From Psococerastis gibbosa (taxonomy: Eukaryota > Arthropoda > Insecta > Psocodea > Psocidae): a stretch of DNA of 64,000 nucleotides. Both the position numbers and the translations under genes were made by a program. The stretch is taken from NCBI GenBank assembly GCA_963971405.1, contig OZ020488.1, positions 41,026,888 through 41,090,887 of the forward strand. The letters are read 5' to 3'. The notes below the pieces were generated by a model. It saw nothing but the letters and a program-made list of their open reading frames with translations. It was not told the origin of the DNA and searched no databases. How positions within the stretch are numbered: position 1 is the first letter of the stretch; each line of letters opens with the position of its first letter. Positions 43,036 to 53,520 of the stretch are shown here, in pieces.

Positions 43036-43475
43036 TAATACTAAAAATTTTATTTAACATAGGGTTAGTTTAACTTACATTGCCTGCTGCGTTAATAGTC
43101 ATTAGAGGCATGGGCCTCATAGTCATCGAACAATTAGGGTGGAGCCCACTGTCAGGGTAAGGGGCAACGTTTCGGGAGTGGGTGCTACTCCCATCGTCAG
43201 GTTAAGTCCCGAGAAGGACTGATGGCTCAGACCTGATAAGGACTGACGGTTTTTGGTCATCGCTCTTGTATTCTACACTGAATTATAGAGTAAATTCGAT
43301 CCTCTTTAGGGTTCGAGCTACTGTTCTCTCGATTAAAATTCAAGCTCTCTAACCACTCGACCACGGCCCAATGACAATGGGCTCCACCCAAATTGTTCGA
43401 TGACTATGAGGCCCATGCATTTAATGGCTATTAGCACAGCAGGCAATGTAATTCTGACTAACCCTTTGTTCAATA
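43036..43475. mobile_element. Inverted-repeat element carrying a tRNA-like segment
   Basis: The left arm (cattgcctgctgcgttaata to gggtggagcccactgtc, 43079-43155) is repeated inverted at 43371-43452, and weaker pairing extends to both sides. Just inside the right arm the minus strand holds a tRNA-like sequence (43300-43370). A diverged relative without it lies at 16980-17290. No protein is encoded. The left end abuts the TTAA of the preceding element. Confidence 0.65.
43300..43370 (-). mobile_element. tRNA-like segment (A and B boxes) inside the IR element
   Basis: On the minus strand: tggtcgagtggttagagagc (D arm/A box), cttgaattttaatcgag (5-bp anticodon stem with a 7-base loop) and gctcgaaccct (B box). 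The acceptor and T stems do not pair well, so it is a tRNA pseudogene or SINE head rather than a working tRNA gene. Confidence 0.6.
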
Positions 43476-44549
43476 GTATTACACCATTGCCATTAACCTT
43501 TACAAATATACCATAAAATACTATGGGTTGATTGGCATGAAAGGTGTGGGTTAAAAGAAAGGCCCAAAATTCGCCCATATGGAAAATAAAGCCAATTTTC
43601 TTTCTTTCTTAATATTAAGCGGCGTAGTACGCCCTCTGCTAACGGTATTTTCTTAACAACCCGCAAGCCTAATACCCTTGGAACCAGAAAATATCGAAAA
43701 ACTAGGTCTACCATCAGTAACAACCGGATTAGGCCATAAAAAACTAAACAGTTAACACCCAACAACAAGGAAACCTTATCATTCACATGGGCGTTTAGGC
43801 AGATAAAGATATCCCTGTGTGTGAAGAAAGGGTTTTTAAAAGTTGAAAATTGAGACAAAATTAACAAATTAAAAAAACAAAGGACCAGTGCTCCCTTTTT
43901 ACGAAAATATCGGCTTACTTGGGGATTATCGTGAGGTTAGGTTACTGCCACCAAAGTGTGAGCCTGCCTTACCGTAAGAACCTGGAACCTAGTACAGGTT
44001 TGCTATACACCTCTTTCCGGGGGGCCTAGCATCAGATCATGTTCTGGTTCAACTGGACCGTACCTTTTTTTGAATATTCACTGAATTTATTTTTTAATAT
44101 CATAACGGTTTTTTCGCTACTTTTCAATGTAGGGGTTTTGTTAATACTTTCAACATATACTGTAAATAAGAGAACAAACAAATTATAGTTCTATGAGAAA
44201 GAGGAAAGAAAATTATCTTTATTTTTCAAATGTACTAATTTCGGGCGCAAGTGCATATGATACGGTACGTAGGTACACCAATAATTAAGAATAAACCAAA
44301 GAACCGGTTCGGTGTGTCACTTACTCACACGTGTCACTTACTTTAATATTTTTCAATTAGGGACCGATTTAATATAGTATGTGTAGTTGGTAAATAATTG
44401 ACCCACAGGGCTAAATTTCAGTTCAATTTCACCGAATTGATCGATCGGACGATTGCATAGTCTAGAACGGGCAAATCAGTAGATTACAACACAGTAATAA
44501 ATTTGCCCATATCGAAAATAAAGACAATTTTCTTTCGCAATCTGTTTGT
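43476..44549. other. Unassigned interval
   Basis: A 124-codon minus-strand frame (43493-43867) has hydrophobic stretches but no recognised family. A cccatatggaaaataaagcc motif at 43577 recurs as cccatatcgaaaataaagac at 44507 and, inverted, near 20870, so part of it is repeat. Confidence 0.3.
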
Positions 44550-45050
44550 TTGGTTTCGCTATCCTATTTAATACATAAAACATATCTGAAGTTAGAATGT
44601 ATCGATAGAAAGGTTCCACAAAAAAAAAATGTTTTTTTTTTAGTAATTTTCATGAAAATGGAGTAGCATTAATTTTTCGCCCTAAACCCAAACTATCAAG
44701 AGGAGAGCAATCCATTCCGTTTTGTTAACATTAATAACGACTAAAATGTATGTGGGGAAAACCATTTTTAGCATTTTTTTTTTGGAGTTTCTTTGTGGGA
44801 TAAACCCTAACAAAGTTAATTTCACTCAAAATCAAAAATAGTTCTGAGGTATGATTTGTTTCAAATTTGCACTCCAAATTCCATAAAAATCCAATTAGTG
44901 GTTTACCAACAAATTGACATTTCGTAAAAACCACTTTTTGGGCTCTTGGAACTTCAAAACGTGTAAATCCGATGAAACCTTTAAATCTAAATTTTCAACC
45001 TTCACAAAGCATTCATTATGCTAAGCGCAGAAATATAGGAAAGCAAAATA
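44550..45050 (-). mobile_element. TGTCTGTC-type repeat copy
   Basis: tttcgctatcctatttaat, tatcgatagaaaggttcc, gacatttcgtaaaaaccact, ttcaaaacgtgtaaatccg and ggaaagcaaa follow the minus order of 54836-55372. The TGTCTG core is nearly lost. Confidence 0.6.
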
Positions 45051-45830
45051 CAAAAAAGCGACACAAGGGAAGGCACTATATATTGTATACTATACATTGT
45101 AGATATTTTTGTCGACATTTATGATGACAAATCGTAGCTTATCTTAAATTTAGATTTACAGTTGGCGATAAGCTCTTATGATACATACTGTACTTCCTAT
45201 TAATATATAATATAATATATATTGTAATATAAAGACGCAGTCCGAAGGTAGACCTACCTATAGTATTTTTGGGGCATTAAACACTAAACTACGATAAAAA
45301 ACCTCTTTAATTCTTGCCATCTCCAAGCCCAGCGTTTTTTGCTCGCATCTTTCCATCACTGCGCCAACCTAAGACTTTTCTGGTATATAAAAGAACCACT
45401 TGATGAAAGTCAATTAATCAACCTAGATCTCGACAGATGAGATTATTGATAAAGTGGGGGCGGGAAACATAATAATTGCGCGCGGTTAGGCTTTTTTGGC
45501 AAGGTCATTGGAGATGTGTCCTTTACTATTGTCCTGTTGTCGAACTGGAGGGAGGTCTTCATTACATTTTATAATGACTTACCACCCCGAACTGATTGAT
45601 ATTTCTCACTACAACGTTTTCACGCTATTATATAATTTAATATGAACATAATTACTTGCTACTTTACCCACGAGAGATTGGTGTTTTGATAGAAACATCA
45701 AATTTCTGGGTGGCATTGAAGAATTTAATTCATTTAGCTACGATTTTTTTTATGTTTTGCAATAACATACTTAATTTTGATGACGAGCACTTGAAATCAG
45801 TGCTTTTGAATCAGTTCAATTGAAATGAGG
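45051..45830. other. Unassigned interval
   Basis: No supported gene or repeat. Confidence 0.3.
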
Positions 45831-45834
45831 GTAT

Positions 45835-46520
45835 AGAGAAGAATGCTGCGCATATCCTGGGGAAAAGGTGTCCCTAATGCAGAGGAGGTCCTGACGCGTA
45901 ATGTATACTAAAGCTGCCGACGGTTAAGAAATGGAAACTAAGATACTGTGATGAGGAACGAAAAGTATCACCTTCTGCATGTAATAACCTAGAATTCTAG
46001 GTAGCTATTAATTATGTAGAGTATTATGAAAGATGAATTGATTTACTTACAGATGGTTGTTTTCTTACTGTAAATGGTGCAGCCTTTCCCGAGCTCGGTA
46101 CCTGATGTTTTCCTTATTGAGTAAGATTCTTGCATGTACAGTAGTGATGCAGTAGCAGTTGACGATTAAATATGGTAAAGGCAAAAGATTTGTTATTTTA
46201 GTTACAACTTATAAAGATTATAAAAGCACTGGCAGTTGGTTTTTAGATATGCAGAGGGTGAACTTGAAAGTTAGAAAGTGCTGATTGGTGCACGAGTCGC
46301 CAACAAATGATAAGTTTGGCGCCAATATTTAAATATTCCAATAATAATCCAAGGGAAGATAGGCTAGAAGGACTGAGGGCTCCCGGCAGAAGAAGAACAT
46401 CCTGGCCGAAAACCCTGAGGCAGTGGTTTGGCAATAGAACGATTTTCCTATTCACAGCAGCAGACTCCAAGGTCCAAATTGCCATGATGATCGCCAATCT
46501 TCATTAGAAGAGGTATTTAA
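45835..46520 (+). mobile_element. LINE family A copy, split by a ~350-bp insert
   Basis: The first part encodes RRMLRISWGKGVPNAEEVLT, is broken by frameshifts, and reaches cttctgcatgtaataa at 45987. LINE sequence resumes at about 46340 with taatccaagggaagatag and encodes GRRRTSWPKTLRQWFGNRTI and IAMMIANLH to a stop. The 18.2-kb copy has these two junction sides joined. This is the longest family A copy in the window. Confidence 0.75.
45988..46339. other. Insert of unknown type inside a LINE copy
   Basis: About 350 bp with no TIR, no tRNA box and no open frame of note separate the two LINE halves. A short aataa string occurs at both junctions and could be a 5-bp target duplication. The insert begins with the palindrome cctagaattctagg. 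I do not recognise it. Confidence 0.5.
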
Positions 46521-46650
46521 AGTAGAAGATTGACAATAAATTGGAAGTCCGTAGATGTTGAAGCGTCGTACAAGCCCGAAATGACTGGAGGAGTGTTGTC
46601 GAACATCACGGACTGTAGAGCCAGAAGAAGAAGAAGAAGAAGAATGCAAC
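46521..46650 (+). mobile_element. LINE tail, family B
   Basis: ttggaagtccgtagatgttg, gtcgtacaagcccgaaatga, ctggaggagtgttgtcgaac match the family B end at 25930-26075 and 51545-51610. It runs into gccagaagaagaagaagaag. It abuts the end of the family A copy. Confidence 0.6.
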
Positions 46651-47280
46651 CCCTTGTTACTATCGCCCCCCCCCCCCTCTAGAGTAGCGTGGGGTGGTCC
46701 TGATAACCCTACGGCAAGGTAAATTCTGTTCAAAATGCATGTTTGAATATGGCTCGTAAAATCACTTTCTCCGAAAGAAGACATCAAAACCCATGAGTGC
46801 ATAAGTAAAATGGGGACCACCTTGAAATTTGAGTTGCGCTGATATTTGAGCTCAACACTTTACAGCTTCATTTATCAAACACATTGCCAACAATAGGACC
46901 GAGGCTAAAGCTTTCATTGGTACATTGTTCATATCGTTGTGGATCAAATTTAGGGGTAACTTTTCCTTTTTTTCGACTTAAAATTTGGAAATGTATCAAA
47001 TTTCTGTTTCGTAATAGTAAGAACCGGTACGTCTGAAAGGTCCGTATGTACTTTCCTATTTATCAATTACTAAAGGTACCTTCCAAAGTTCCATGATAAA
47101 TAATTGTCCCGTGGCTCAAAATAGGCTGCCTATAGATTAACCCTATCCTAAAGCACTGGATTGATCCATGGGACAATTGCATTATATAGCGTAGGCAGGC
47201 CAATAATATACAATAATAGTACTACATAATAACAATGGCACAGTATGCAATTCATAACATCTTCAAATTATAATAATTTC
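46651..47280. other. Unassigned interval
   Basis: It contains an 11-C run at about 46668-46678. The 122-codon minus frame (46452-46820) crosses the LINE tail and microsatellite and is not a gene. Confidence 0.3.
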
Positions 47281-47680
47281 TTCAAAATCAAAACCTTGCT
47301 TTAGAAAGCACCCTGTTTTGTTTTGTTACTCTATTTAGTAATTAAAACATAAATGAAGTTAAAAAGCATCGATAGAATCATTAGAAAAGTTATCCTTTAG
47401 TTATTTTTCATGAAAATTGAGGTTTTGATTAAAAAATTTACGCCCTGAACCAAACTATCAAGGGGGATATAATAAATATAAAAAAATTAGAAGTTGAAGA
47501 CATTTTCCAAACAAAGTTTTGAAATTGGCGGGAAATTGAAAGTTTGCACCCACGGCCCCCACATGTCTTGTGCCCACGGCCCCCACAGGGGTTAATCCGG
47601 CACTGTCTGGGACTTCAATCGTGTAATTCCGTTTTAATAGCAAAATCGAAAACTTCAACCATCACAAAGCTTTGAAATGA
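47281..47680 (-). mobile_element. TGTCTGTC-type repeat copy with an internal insertion
   Basis: aaagcaccctgttttg, gcatcgatagaatc, cgccctgaaccaaactatca and aaaacttcaaccatcacaaa follow the minus order of 54810-55350. A tract with two copies of tgcccacggcccccaca-type sequence (about 47545-47590) replaces the microsatellite core. Confidence 0.55.
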
Positions 47681-47824
47681 AAGTATACATTTTAAATACG
47701 AAAGCAAAAACTGTTGCGAATGAGCTAGTTTTCATGCTTTCAGAGATTTTCTTAATATGATGAATATCACGAGAGTGTATAAAAAAACAAAGAAGCAGCC
47801 AAAGAAAAGAGAATTGTGCATGGT

Positions 47825-47890
47825 ATATAAAACTGACGTTAAATAACTTAGGTTGAAGAGGTAACCTCCTCTTTATAACCGAAATTAGAT
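47825..47890. repeat. Short dispersed repeat shared with 22.99 kb
   Basis: ttaggttgaagaggtaacct followed by cctctttataaccgaaa matches 22999-23035 closely. Confidence 0.45.
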
Positions 47891-47957
47891 GATTCAGAAC
47901 AGACAACTCACAGACCTTTTTGGTTAGATTGTTGTGTAGCTGTGCTAACCTGTCTAA

Positions 47958-48348
47958 GGCGGGGATTCCACCGACCGGCTAGGGCTAAATACAAAAACGG
48001 TGACGTGGTAGCAGACATTCAAGACTTAGGCGGGGTTTCCACCGACCTTGCATTGCAGAATGCAAATGACATTGACGGAAATTAGAATTTTTCTTTTTAT
48101 AGAAATCTATTATTATGTTTGTACTTAACATATCCCATGACGCCATTTTTTAATTTTAGTTTGTTTGTGATTTTACTCTATGATCATTGATCAATTTTAA
48201 CTATGGAATGGAGGAAAACAAACATTTCCGTCAATGTCATTTGCATTCTGCAATGCGAGGTCGGTGGAAACCCCGCCTAAGTCTTGAATGTCTGCTACCA
48301 CGTCACCGTTTTTGTATTTAGCCCTAGCCGGTCGGTGGAATCCCCGCC
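47958..48348. mobile_element. PIF/Harbinger-like MITE, copy 2
   Basis: TAA flanks both sides. Its ends are ggcggggattccaccgaccg and ccggtcggtggaatccccgc plus c. The arms, centre and block order match 2080-2462. It has no coding capacity. The inner and outer blocks both use the ggcgggg form, unlike copies 1 and 3, whose outer ends are ggcgccc- or gttgccc-like. Confidence 0.9.
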
Positions 48349-48409
48349 TAACAATACGAATCTTGTCAAATGAGCATATAACTAGAAGATTTGGCAGACC
48401 CTGTACTTG

Positions 48410-48485
48410 TCGGGCTTGTGGTCCAGCGGTTAAGACAACGCCCCGGATAGGCCTAGATCGTGGGTCCAAAGCCCGCCAAGTCTAG
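48410..48485 (+). mobile_element. tRNA-derived SINE head
   Basis: gtggtccagcggttaagac resembles a D arm/A box. cgccccggataggcct is anticodon-arm-like. cgtgggtccaaagcccgcc resembles a T arm/B box with an intact-looking stem. It is followed after about 45 bp by a CTC/CTT microsatellite. The rest of the SINE is not defined. Confidence 0.55.
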
Positions 48486-48525
48486 TTTTTTCAAAATCCT
48501 CTAACTTCGGTTTTTAATCTTTCTT

Positions 48526-48612
48526 CTCCTTCTTCTTCTTCTCCTCCTCCTCCTCCTCCTCCTCCTCCTCCTCCTTCTCCTTCTCCTTCTCCTTCTTTTT
48601 CTTTTTCTTCCG
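48526..48612. repeat. (CTC/CTT)n microsatellite
   Basis: On the minus strand it is a GGA/GAA tail directly after LINE family B sequence. The glycine- and glutamate-rich frame across it is an artefact. Confidence 0.9.
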
Positions 48613-49015
48613 GCTGAACAACACTCCTCAGGTAATCTTGGTTAGGTATAACTTTCCACCATACACCATAACTCGCGAAGGTGCCTAATTCGTCCTTCTT
48701 TGCGTCGTGAACGTCCATGCTGTCACTTACATCCCATTCGGCGTATGGTCTTCTGTCATTCATACAATCATACAGCGTGTCCCAGCCATCATAGACATAG
48801 GCGTAAGTTGGGAGGGCCAAGGGGGTGCAACCGTCCACCTCAATAATTCAAGGTAAAAAAATCGACCTAAACTAAAATCATTGTTTGTAACATACGCGGC
48901 CGCGACCATACCCCCTATCCCCTTGGCAACTTTGCACCCCCCCCCCCCCCCCCATGAAAATGGTGAATTTACGCCTATGATCATAGATATGTTTCGCGTT
49001 TATAAAACGGACTCT
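48613..49015 (-). mobile_element. LINE tail (family B type), split by a MITE
   Basis: Minus-strand translation contains YDGWDTLYDCMNDRRPYAEW and later VWWKVIPNQDYLRSVV, similar in order to the LGVRRWWNVVQNRDELRSDV end at 51545-51600 and to the 30.4-kb fragment at GW.GH. Frames shift at least twice. The MITE at 48796-48979 is inserted in it, and the GAA/GGA tail ends it at 48612. Confidence 0.6.
48796..48979. mobile_element. hAT-like MITE in a LINE, perfect 8-bp duplication
   Basis: The ends cataggcgtaa and ttacgcctatg are inverted. The flanks atcataga (48788-48795 and 48980-48987) match exactly. A 17-base C run (48937-48953) lies inside the right end. Confidence 0.9.
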
Positions 49016-49019
49016 CCAT

Positions 49020-49425
49020 CGAGAATCGCGTTCCACATTCCTTATTACTATATAATTTAGATTGACTCACTATACCAGATAGATTGTGAATGAGACCCAT
49101 GGGGAATTATCATAATCTACCGTAATTTATTCAAAACTGCCAAGTGTGGCTCCTGGTTTCTGCAGATGAGTCGGCACGCGATTTATATATTTGATTGGTA
49201 TGATGTAAATTTATTCTTGCTTCTGTCTGAATTACAATGTTTTGCTATGATTTTATTTGTTTTAGGTTTAGATTTACAAATTATTATTTGCACGAATCTG
49301 GATTGTTTTTGATTTTGTGCCCAGGCCATTTTGCAATGCACATTTGAACCCTAAAAATTCTATAATTTGTAATATTTCGAAATTATTTTTCGTGAACTCG
49401 AGTTATTGTAAAACTGATTAGGCTA
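49020..49425. other. Unassigned AT-rich interval
   Basis: No supported gene or repeat. Confidence 0.3.
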
Positions 49426-49430
49426 TACTA

Positions 49431-50002
49431 GGGGTCTTCACAGTGTTCGTGTTATCGAGTTATCGAGTTAGATGTGCTATTCAAGTTAACACACAATCGT
49501 GAGTGGACCTCGGGAGTGAGTTATATCGACAGAGTATACACAACGTGGTAGTAGTCACACGTTCGTGGTACGGGTTTAAAGGAAGTGGCAGAACTCTATT
49601 TTAGAGCCACATTTGTTTATATTTTTTGTTCATTTTGGTTATTATAATTTTAAGTATTTACGGTAATTGCTTGTGATAATAGATTATACAAATAAATTTA
49701 AATACTACAAAATTTTAAACGCGTGTTTCAAATCAATCGACAAAAACAAATATGGCGGCGGTCAAACCTGAGCTATAGGAAGGTAAATAACACGTTAACG
49801 TCGTTAACCAACTTGGAAGTGGGTTTAGGATAGCACGCTGGTTAGCTGGTTATCGGGTTATCGGTCTGTTAACTTTAATTTAATTTAATATATAATATAT
49901 AATATAATTTAATTTTTAATTTAATTTAATTTAACTTTAACTAGCTTGATATAACACACTTAACTAGGTATAACTCGATAACACCAACACTGTGAAGACC
50001 CC
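49431..50002. mobile_element. TIR element, GGGGTCTTCACAGTGTT ends
   Basis: The left end ggggtcttcacagtgttcgt through gttatcgagttat is repeated inverted at the right as ataactcgataacaccaaca through ctgtgaagacccc. Arms are about 33 bp. Flanks share tacta (49426-49430 and 50003-50007), either a 5-bp duplication or TA. The 572-bp interior has no open frame of note. Confidence 0.8.
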
Positions 50003-50084
50003 TACTACTGTGGATGGGATAATTTGCAAACTTTATATTTCGGTTACATGATAGAAGAGTTACATGGAACACATAGATATAGAC

Positions 50085-50414
50085 GGATCCAGCCCATTAT
50101 TGGGGGGGGGGGGGGGGTAGTTGTCGGCCAAAAAAGGAAAAACATAAGTAGTATCGATTCATTCAGAGCGTAATAAATTAACTTACAATAGATTTACTAT
50201 CAAACAATCAATCAATCAATCAATTATAATATGCACATTACATTACAATAAAATTACTGTTGCTGGGCTTTAGCCACCCGTACGCCATCAGGACCTTCTA
50301 CATTGTTATTCCCATTTTTTTAACTAAAAAATTCTGTTAAAATATAGAATTAAAATAAAAAAAATGGGGGGGGGGCAGCTACCTCCCTGCCCCTCCCCCC
50401 TGTATCCGTCCATT
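50085..50414. mobile_element. GGACGGATCC-family MITE carrying a retroposed tail
   Basis: The ends agacggatccagccc and tgtatccgtccat match 273-441. A 16-base G run (50102-50117) and a shorter one (50365-50374) lie inside the ends, and gagcgtaataaattaactt is present. Between about 50200 and 50321 a foreign segment interrupts the family sequence. Confidence 0.75.
50200..50321 (-). mobile_element. Retroposon 3' end with (TTGA)n tail
   Basis: On the minus strand a stretch with ggtcctgatggcgtacgggt, ggctaaagcccagcaaca runs into attgattgattgattg. The acta at both junctions fits a short duplication. It is likely the 3' end of a LINE or SINE of a family not otherwise seen in the window. Confidence 0.55.
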
Positions 50415-50419
50415 CATAT

Positions 50420-51385
50420 ACACGGGTTTATTTTTATCATGCTCAAATAATAAAGAATTAGGTAAGTAAGAAACGGTCTAAAAAATACTTCTATAGGAAG
50501 TAAGCCAGCATGATGTCACCCCGATAAGTCATTGGAGACTTGGGTTCAAATCCCGTCCTCTTCCAATGTTCCAAACCTTTCTATCCTACCCTGTCTGTAG
50601 GGGCTATATCTCAATAATAATTAGGTAGGCTACTCTGTACCTGTTGCTATATGCACGATATTATCATGATCAAGTTTTCATTGTAGAACGGCTGCTATAG
50701 GTGAGCGTTTAGCAAGTTTTTGTAATAAAGGTACCGACCTGAAAAAAAGGATGGGCTCAACCTCGAAAATTATCGGTTTAATTGCAATAGCAGGAGCTAT
50801 GGTTAAAGTATCAGCCGACTGAAAGCTGTATTTTGCAATTCATTGCGGAAATGACGTTTTAATGACAAGTTGCAAAGTCAGCCATCAACTGAGAACACAA
50901 AGTGAAAACCTTCAACCCTTACCATCATCTTTTCAGGTTCCTCAAGATATGCGAAAAATATATCTGTATATCTTGTCTGCCTATGGCTATTGATGTTTTT
51001 AACCTCACAAAAAAAATTCTTCGCTTTATCAGGAAACTAAATAATATACGTTATTAATTTGTGTTCCCAGTGGCAGCCCAAGGTCTCATTACCACAGGGC
51101 TAGATACCGCCCCCTTGGAACTCTGGAAACAAATTAATTTCTCTCAGCTACGCCTATCAGTCCGTTGAATTCAGCTCAGCCCAACTTTTTTGCGTTGCTG
51201 GTCTTGTTCTAAATTTGTTCTTATTGTACGATATTAGTGGCGGCCACATACTACTTATCAACATTTGCTGGAACATTTCTTCTTCCTTATGTTATCCCAG
51301 TTATGGTCAATTTTGACTCTACAGTCGATGCTGTACTGTTGATTGTGTCTTGTTAATTTAATGCAGGCGGCTGACGTATACAACC
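50420..51385. other. Mostly unassigned; B-box-like SINE hint at 50.55 kb
   Basis: gacttgggttcaaatcccgt, cctc at about 50548-50571 is a good B box and T arm, but the upstream D arm is unclear. It may be an eroded SINE head. The rest is featureless. Confidence 0.35.
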
Positions 51386-51399
51386 CTCCCACGATCATC

Positions 51400-51640
51400 T
51401 TTACTAATGACTTTCATTTCAGTAAGAATGTCAGACAACCGCATGCCGAAAAAGATGTACAAAAGAATCATGACAGGAAGACGATTGGCCCGTCGCCCTC
51501 GAAAACATTGGAAGGATGAGTTGGCAACCATCCTTCGCGAGTTGGGAGTCCGTAGGTGGTGGAACGTTGTTCAAAACCGAGATGAATTGAGGAGTGATGT
51601 CGAGCAGATCAAAACCCTTCATTCATGAAGAAGAAGAAGA
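51400..51640 (+). mobile_element. LINE ORF2 C-terminus, family B, best-preserved tail
   Basis: The 73-codon frame (51407-51628) reads SVRMSDNRMPKKMYKRIMTG, RRPRKHWKDELATILRELGV and RRWWNVVQNRDELRSDVEQ. RM.DNR.PKK, RPR..W.D...LRELGVR and NRD..RS.VE are the recurrent C-terminal blocks of this LINE group. It has no stop before the natural end. It is truncated at its 5' side and runs straight into a long GAA array. Confidence 0.75.
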
Positions 51641-51845
51641 AGGAGGAGAAGAAAAAGTATTAGAAGAAGAAGTAGTAGAAGAAGAATATGTAGTAGATGA
51701 CGAAGAAGATGAAGTAGTAAAAGAAGAAGAATAAAAAGAAGAAGTAGCAAATGAAGAAGAAGAAGATGAAGAAGTAGTAGATGAAGAAGAAGAAGAAGAT
51801 TAAGTAGAAGAAGAAGAAGAAGATTAAGAAGTAGAAGACGAAGAA
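51628..51845. repeat. Long impure (GAA)n microsatellite
   Basis: About 215 bp of GAA/GTA/GAT triplets directly following the LINE stop, suggesting expansion of the LINE 3' tail. The leucine-rich minus-strand frame (51619-51927) is an artefact. Confidence 0.9.
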
Positions 51846-53180
51846 TGACTTTCATTTCCAGTCGAATACCTGATATATGAAGAAATGGAATAATTGGAGC
51901 CGGGGCAAAAGAGGAAAGGTGTAGCAAGGGGCTGAAAATGAAAGGGATGTGGCGGTTTGACTTAGTCTTAGGAGACGACCTGCAATTTCATTCAATCAAC
52001 TGTCACTATTGCTTGCAATTTTAATCGCTCACCTACAATTGCAGGTTTCACTACCATTACCTGCAAATTGCCCGCAAAAGATATCAAGGCGTGTGCCTAA
52101 ACTTGTATGGGTTTTGCTAAGTTTGCAGATAATACCTATCCTTCTTCATAATGGTTTGCTTTTGTTATTACTAACGTCAGTATTGATGCACCTGAAGATG
52201 ATATACTCGACGACAGGCTTGATTTGCAACGAGTAACGTCTCGTACAAAGTGGAGGAGGAGTTGGCACTGATTTTTTGATATTTTCAATAGGGAAGACGC
52301 CCATGCACTCACTATGCCGTTTTTTGTAACCTTAAAAAAGACGAGCAATTGTGGATAATACTAAAATTTCCCATTTTTTCTAGTGTTTACGTGCAAGACG
52401 TGCAAATTTGGCACAAAACTCACATTTTCAAAATATATTACAAGATTTCAGGGGAGAAGGGGGTGAAATTAACACGTATAATATAGTGCAACTTGGAATT
52501 GAAGATAACTTTACACCCAGTTTTTTTGATATTATAAATGTACTATATGTACACATGCAAGTATTGGAAATAACTATTTTCAATTATAATAGTCCAATAT
52601 TATGCTTTTTTTTAATCTAAATGTTTTATTTTTCTGCATACTGTACATTGATGCTTCCAACAACCAGTGTACCGTTATGCGTGTTTGTCTGTCTTATCTC
52701 AAACACCAATCGCCACCCCGAAACTATATTGACTATTGACAGTGTTCTTATCTTCAATATCAAATCAAACCAACTCTCCACCCCTTATAATACCTGCGTA
52801 TTCCAATTTACTATTATTGTTTCCGGAAGACAAGTTTTTGTTTAACATAATGAGTCTCGAAGGGGTGCGCATTGAGGGGGTGAAGTAGTTAACCCTCGGG
52901 TCAAACGCCCGTTTAATTTCTACATAAGAGGTTCCGTCAGATTTGACTAATAAGGGGATGAAAGGATTCATAATTTGTATATGGGGGTGGATAACACAAG
53001 TTACCATATCTGTTCGGTTCGATTACGTGTAATCTACAAAAAATCGTACCTAATTATTCAGGTCTGAGAGAGTCGTGGCGACTTCCACTTTACGGGCTAT
53101 ACGGCTATCGTACAACGCGTGACTTTATCTGAGTTAATTTCATCTGAGTTAGCCCTAGTATATAGTATAGCTCTAGTACA
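51846..53180. other. Unassigned interval
   Basis: Frames of 70-80 codons at 52009-52236, 52408-52620 and 52621-52845 have no recognisable domain. No repeat match was found. Confidence 0.3.
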
Positions 53181-53189
53181 AGTCTTCTT

Positions 53190-53420
53190 CTTTCTTTTAC
53201 TAATGTCTCTTCTATTGAATATTGACGATCATTATGGCAGTTAACCTCTTAATGACTGCACTAGGGAAATGTACTGAAGTGGTTTCCCGTGGACTCTTCA
53301 TTGAGTTTCTCCACCTTCGGAACCGGTTTTCCAACCCCAAAGAGTGCCCTGCACAGAAAAGACTGTGTTTTCGCTTATCCCGGCTCAAACAATGACATAA
53401 GGATGCAGAAGGCAACGAGA
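53190..53420 (-). mobile_element. LINE tail fragment, family A-related
   Basis: On plus, ttattgaatattgacgatcatt and atggcagttaacc resemble the reverse complement of the family A IANxR end. gtcttttctgtgcagg-type sequence (seen inverted) matches 26325-26475. Several frames are broken. Confidence 0.5.
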
Positions 53421-53439
53421 AACCACTGCATTAGAATTC

Positions 53440-53520
53440 CTTAGTATAGTCATCATGAATACAATTTCCATAATGGTCGCTGATCTTCGATAAAAAAGGC
53501 ATTTGAAGAAGCGTTTAAGA
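53440..53520 (+). mobile_element. LINE family A tail end
   Basis: ccataatggtcgctgatctt, cgataaaaaaggcatttgaa corresponds to the MxANLR stop region of family A. It faces the opposite fragment at 53190-53420, so two LINE pieces meet tail to tail here. Confidence 0.45.

Noticed and set aside
43493-43867. 124-codon minus-strand frame, possible membrane protein
   Set aside because: No family is recognised, part overlaps repeat sequence shared with 44.5 and 20.9 kb, and no splice or promoter support is visible.
48410-48485. Functional tRNA gene
   Set aside because: The arm order is tRNA-like, but acceptor-stem pairing was not evident and the context is repeat DNA.
48491-48838. 115-codon minus-strand frame with a Gly/Glu-rich domain
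   Set aside because: The first half is LINE tail sequence and the Gly/Glu part is translation of a CTC/CTT microsatellite.
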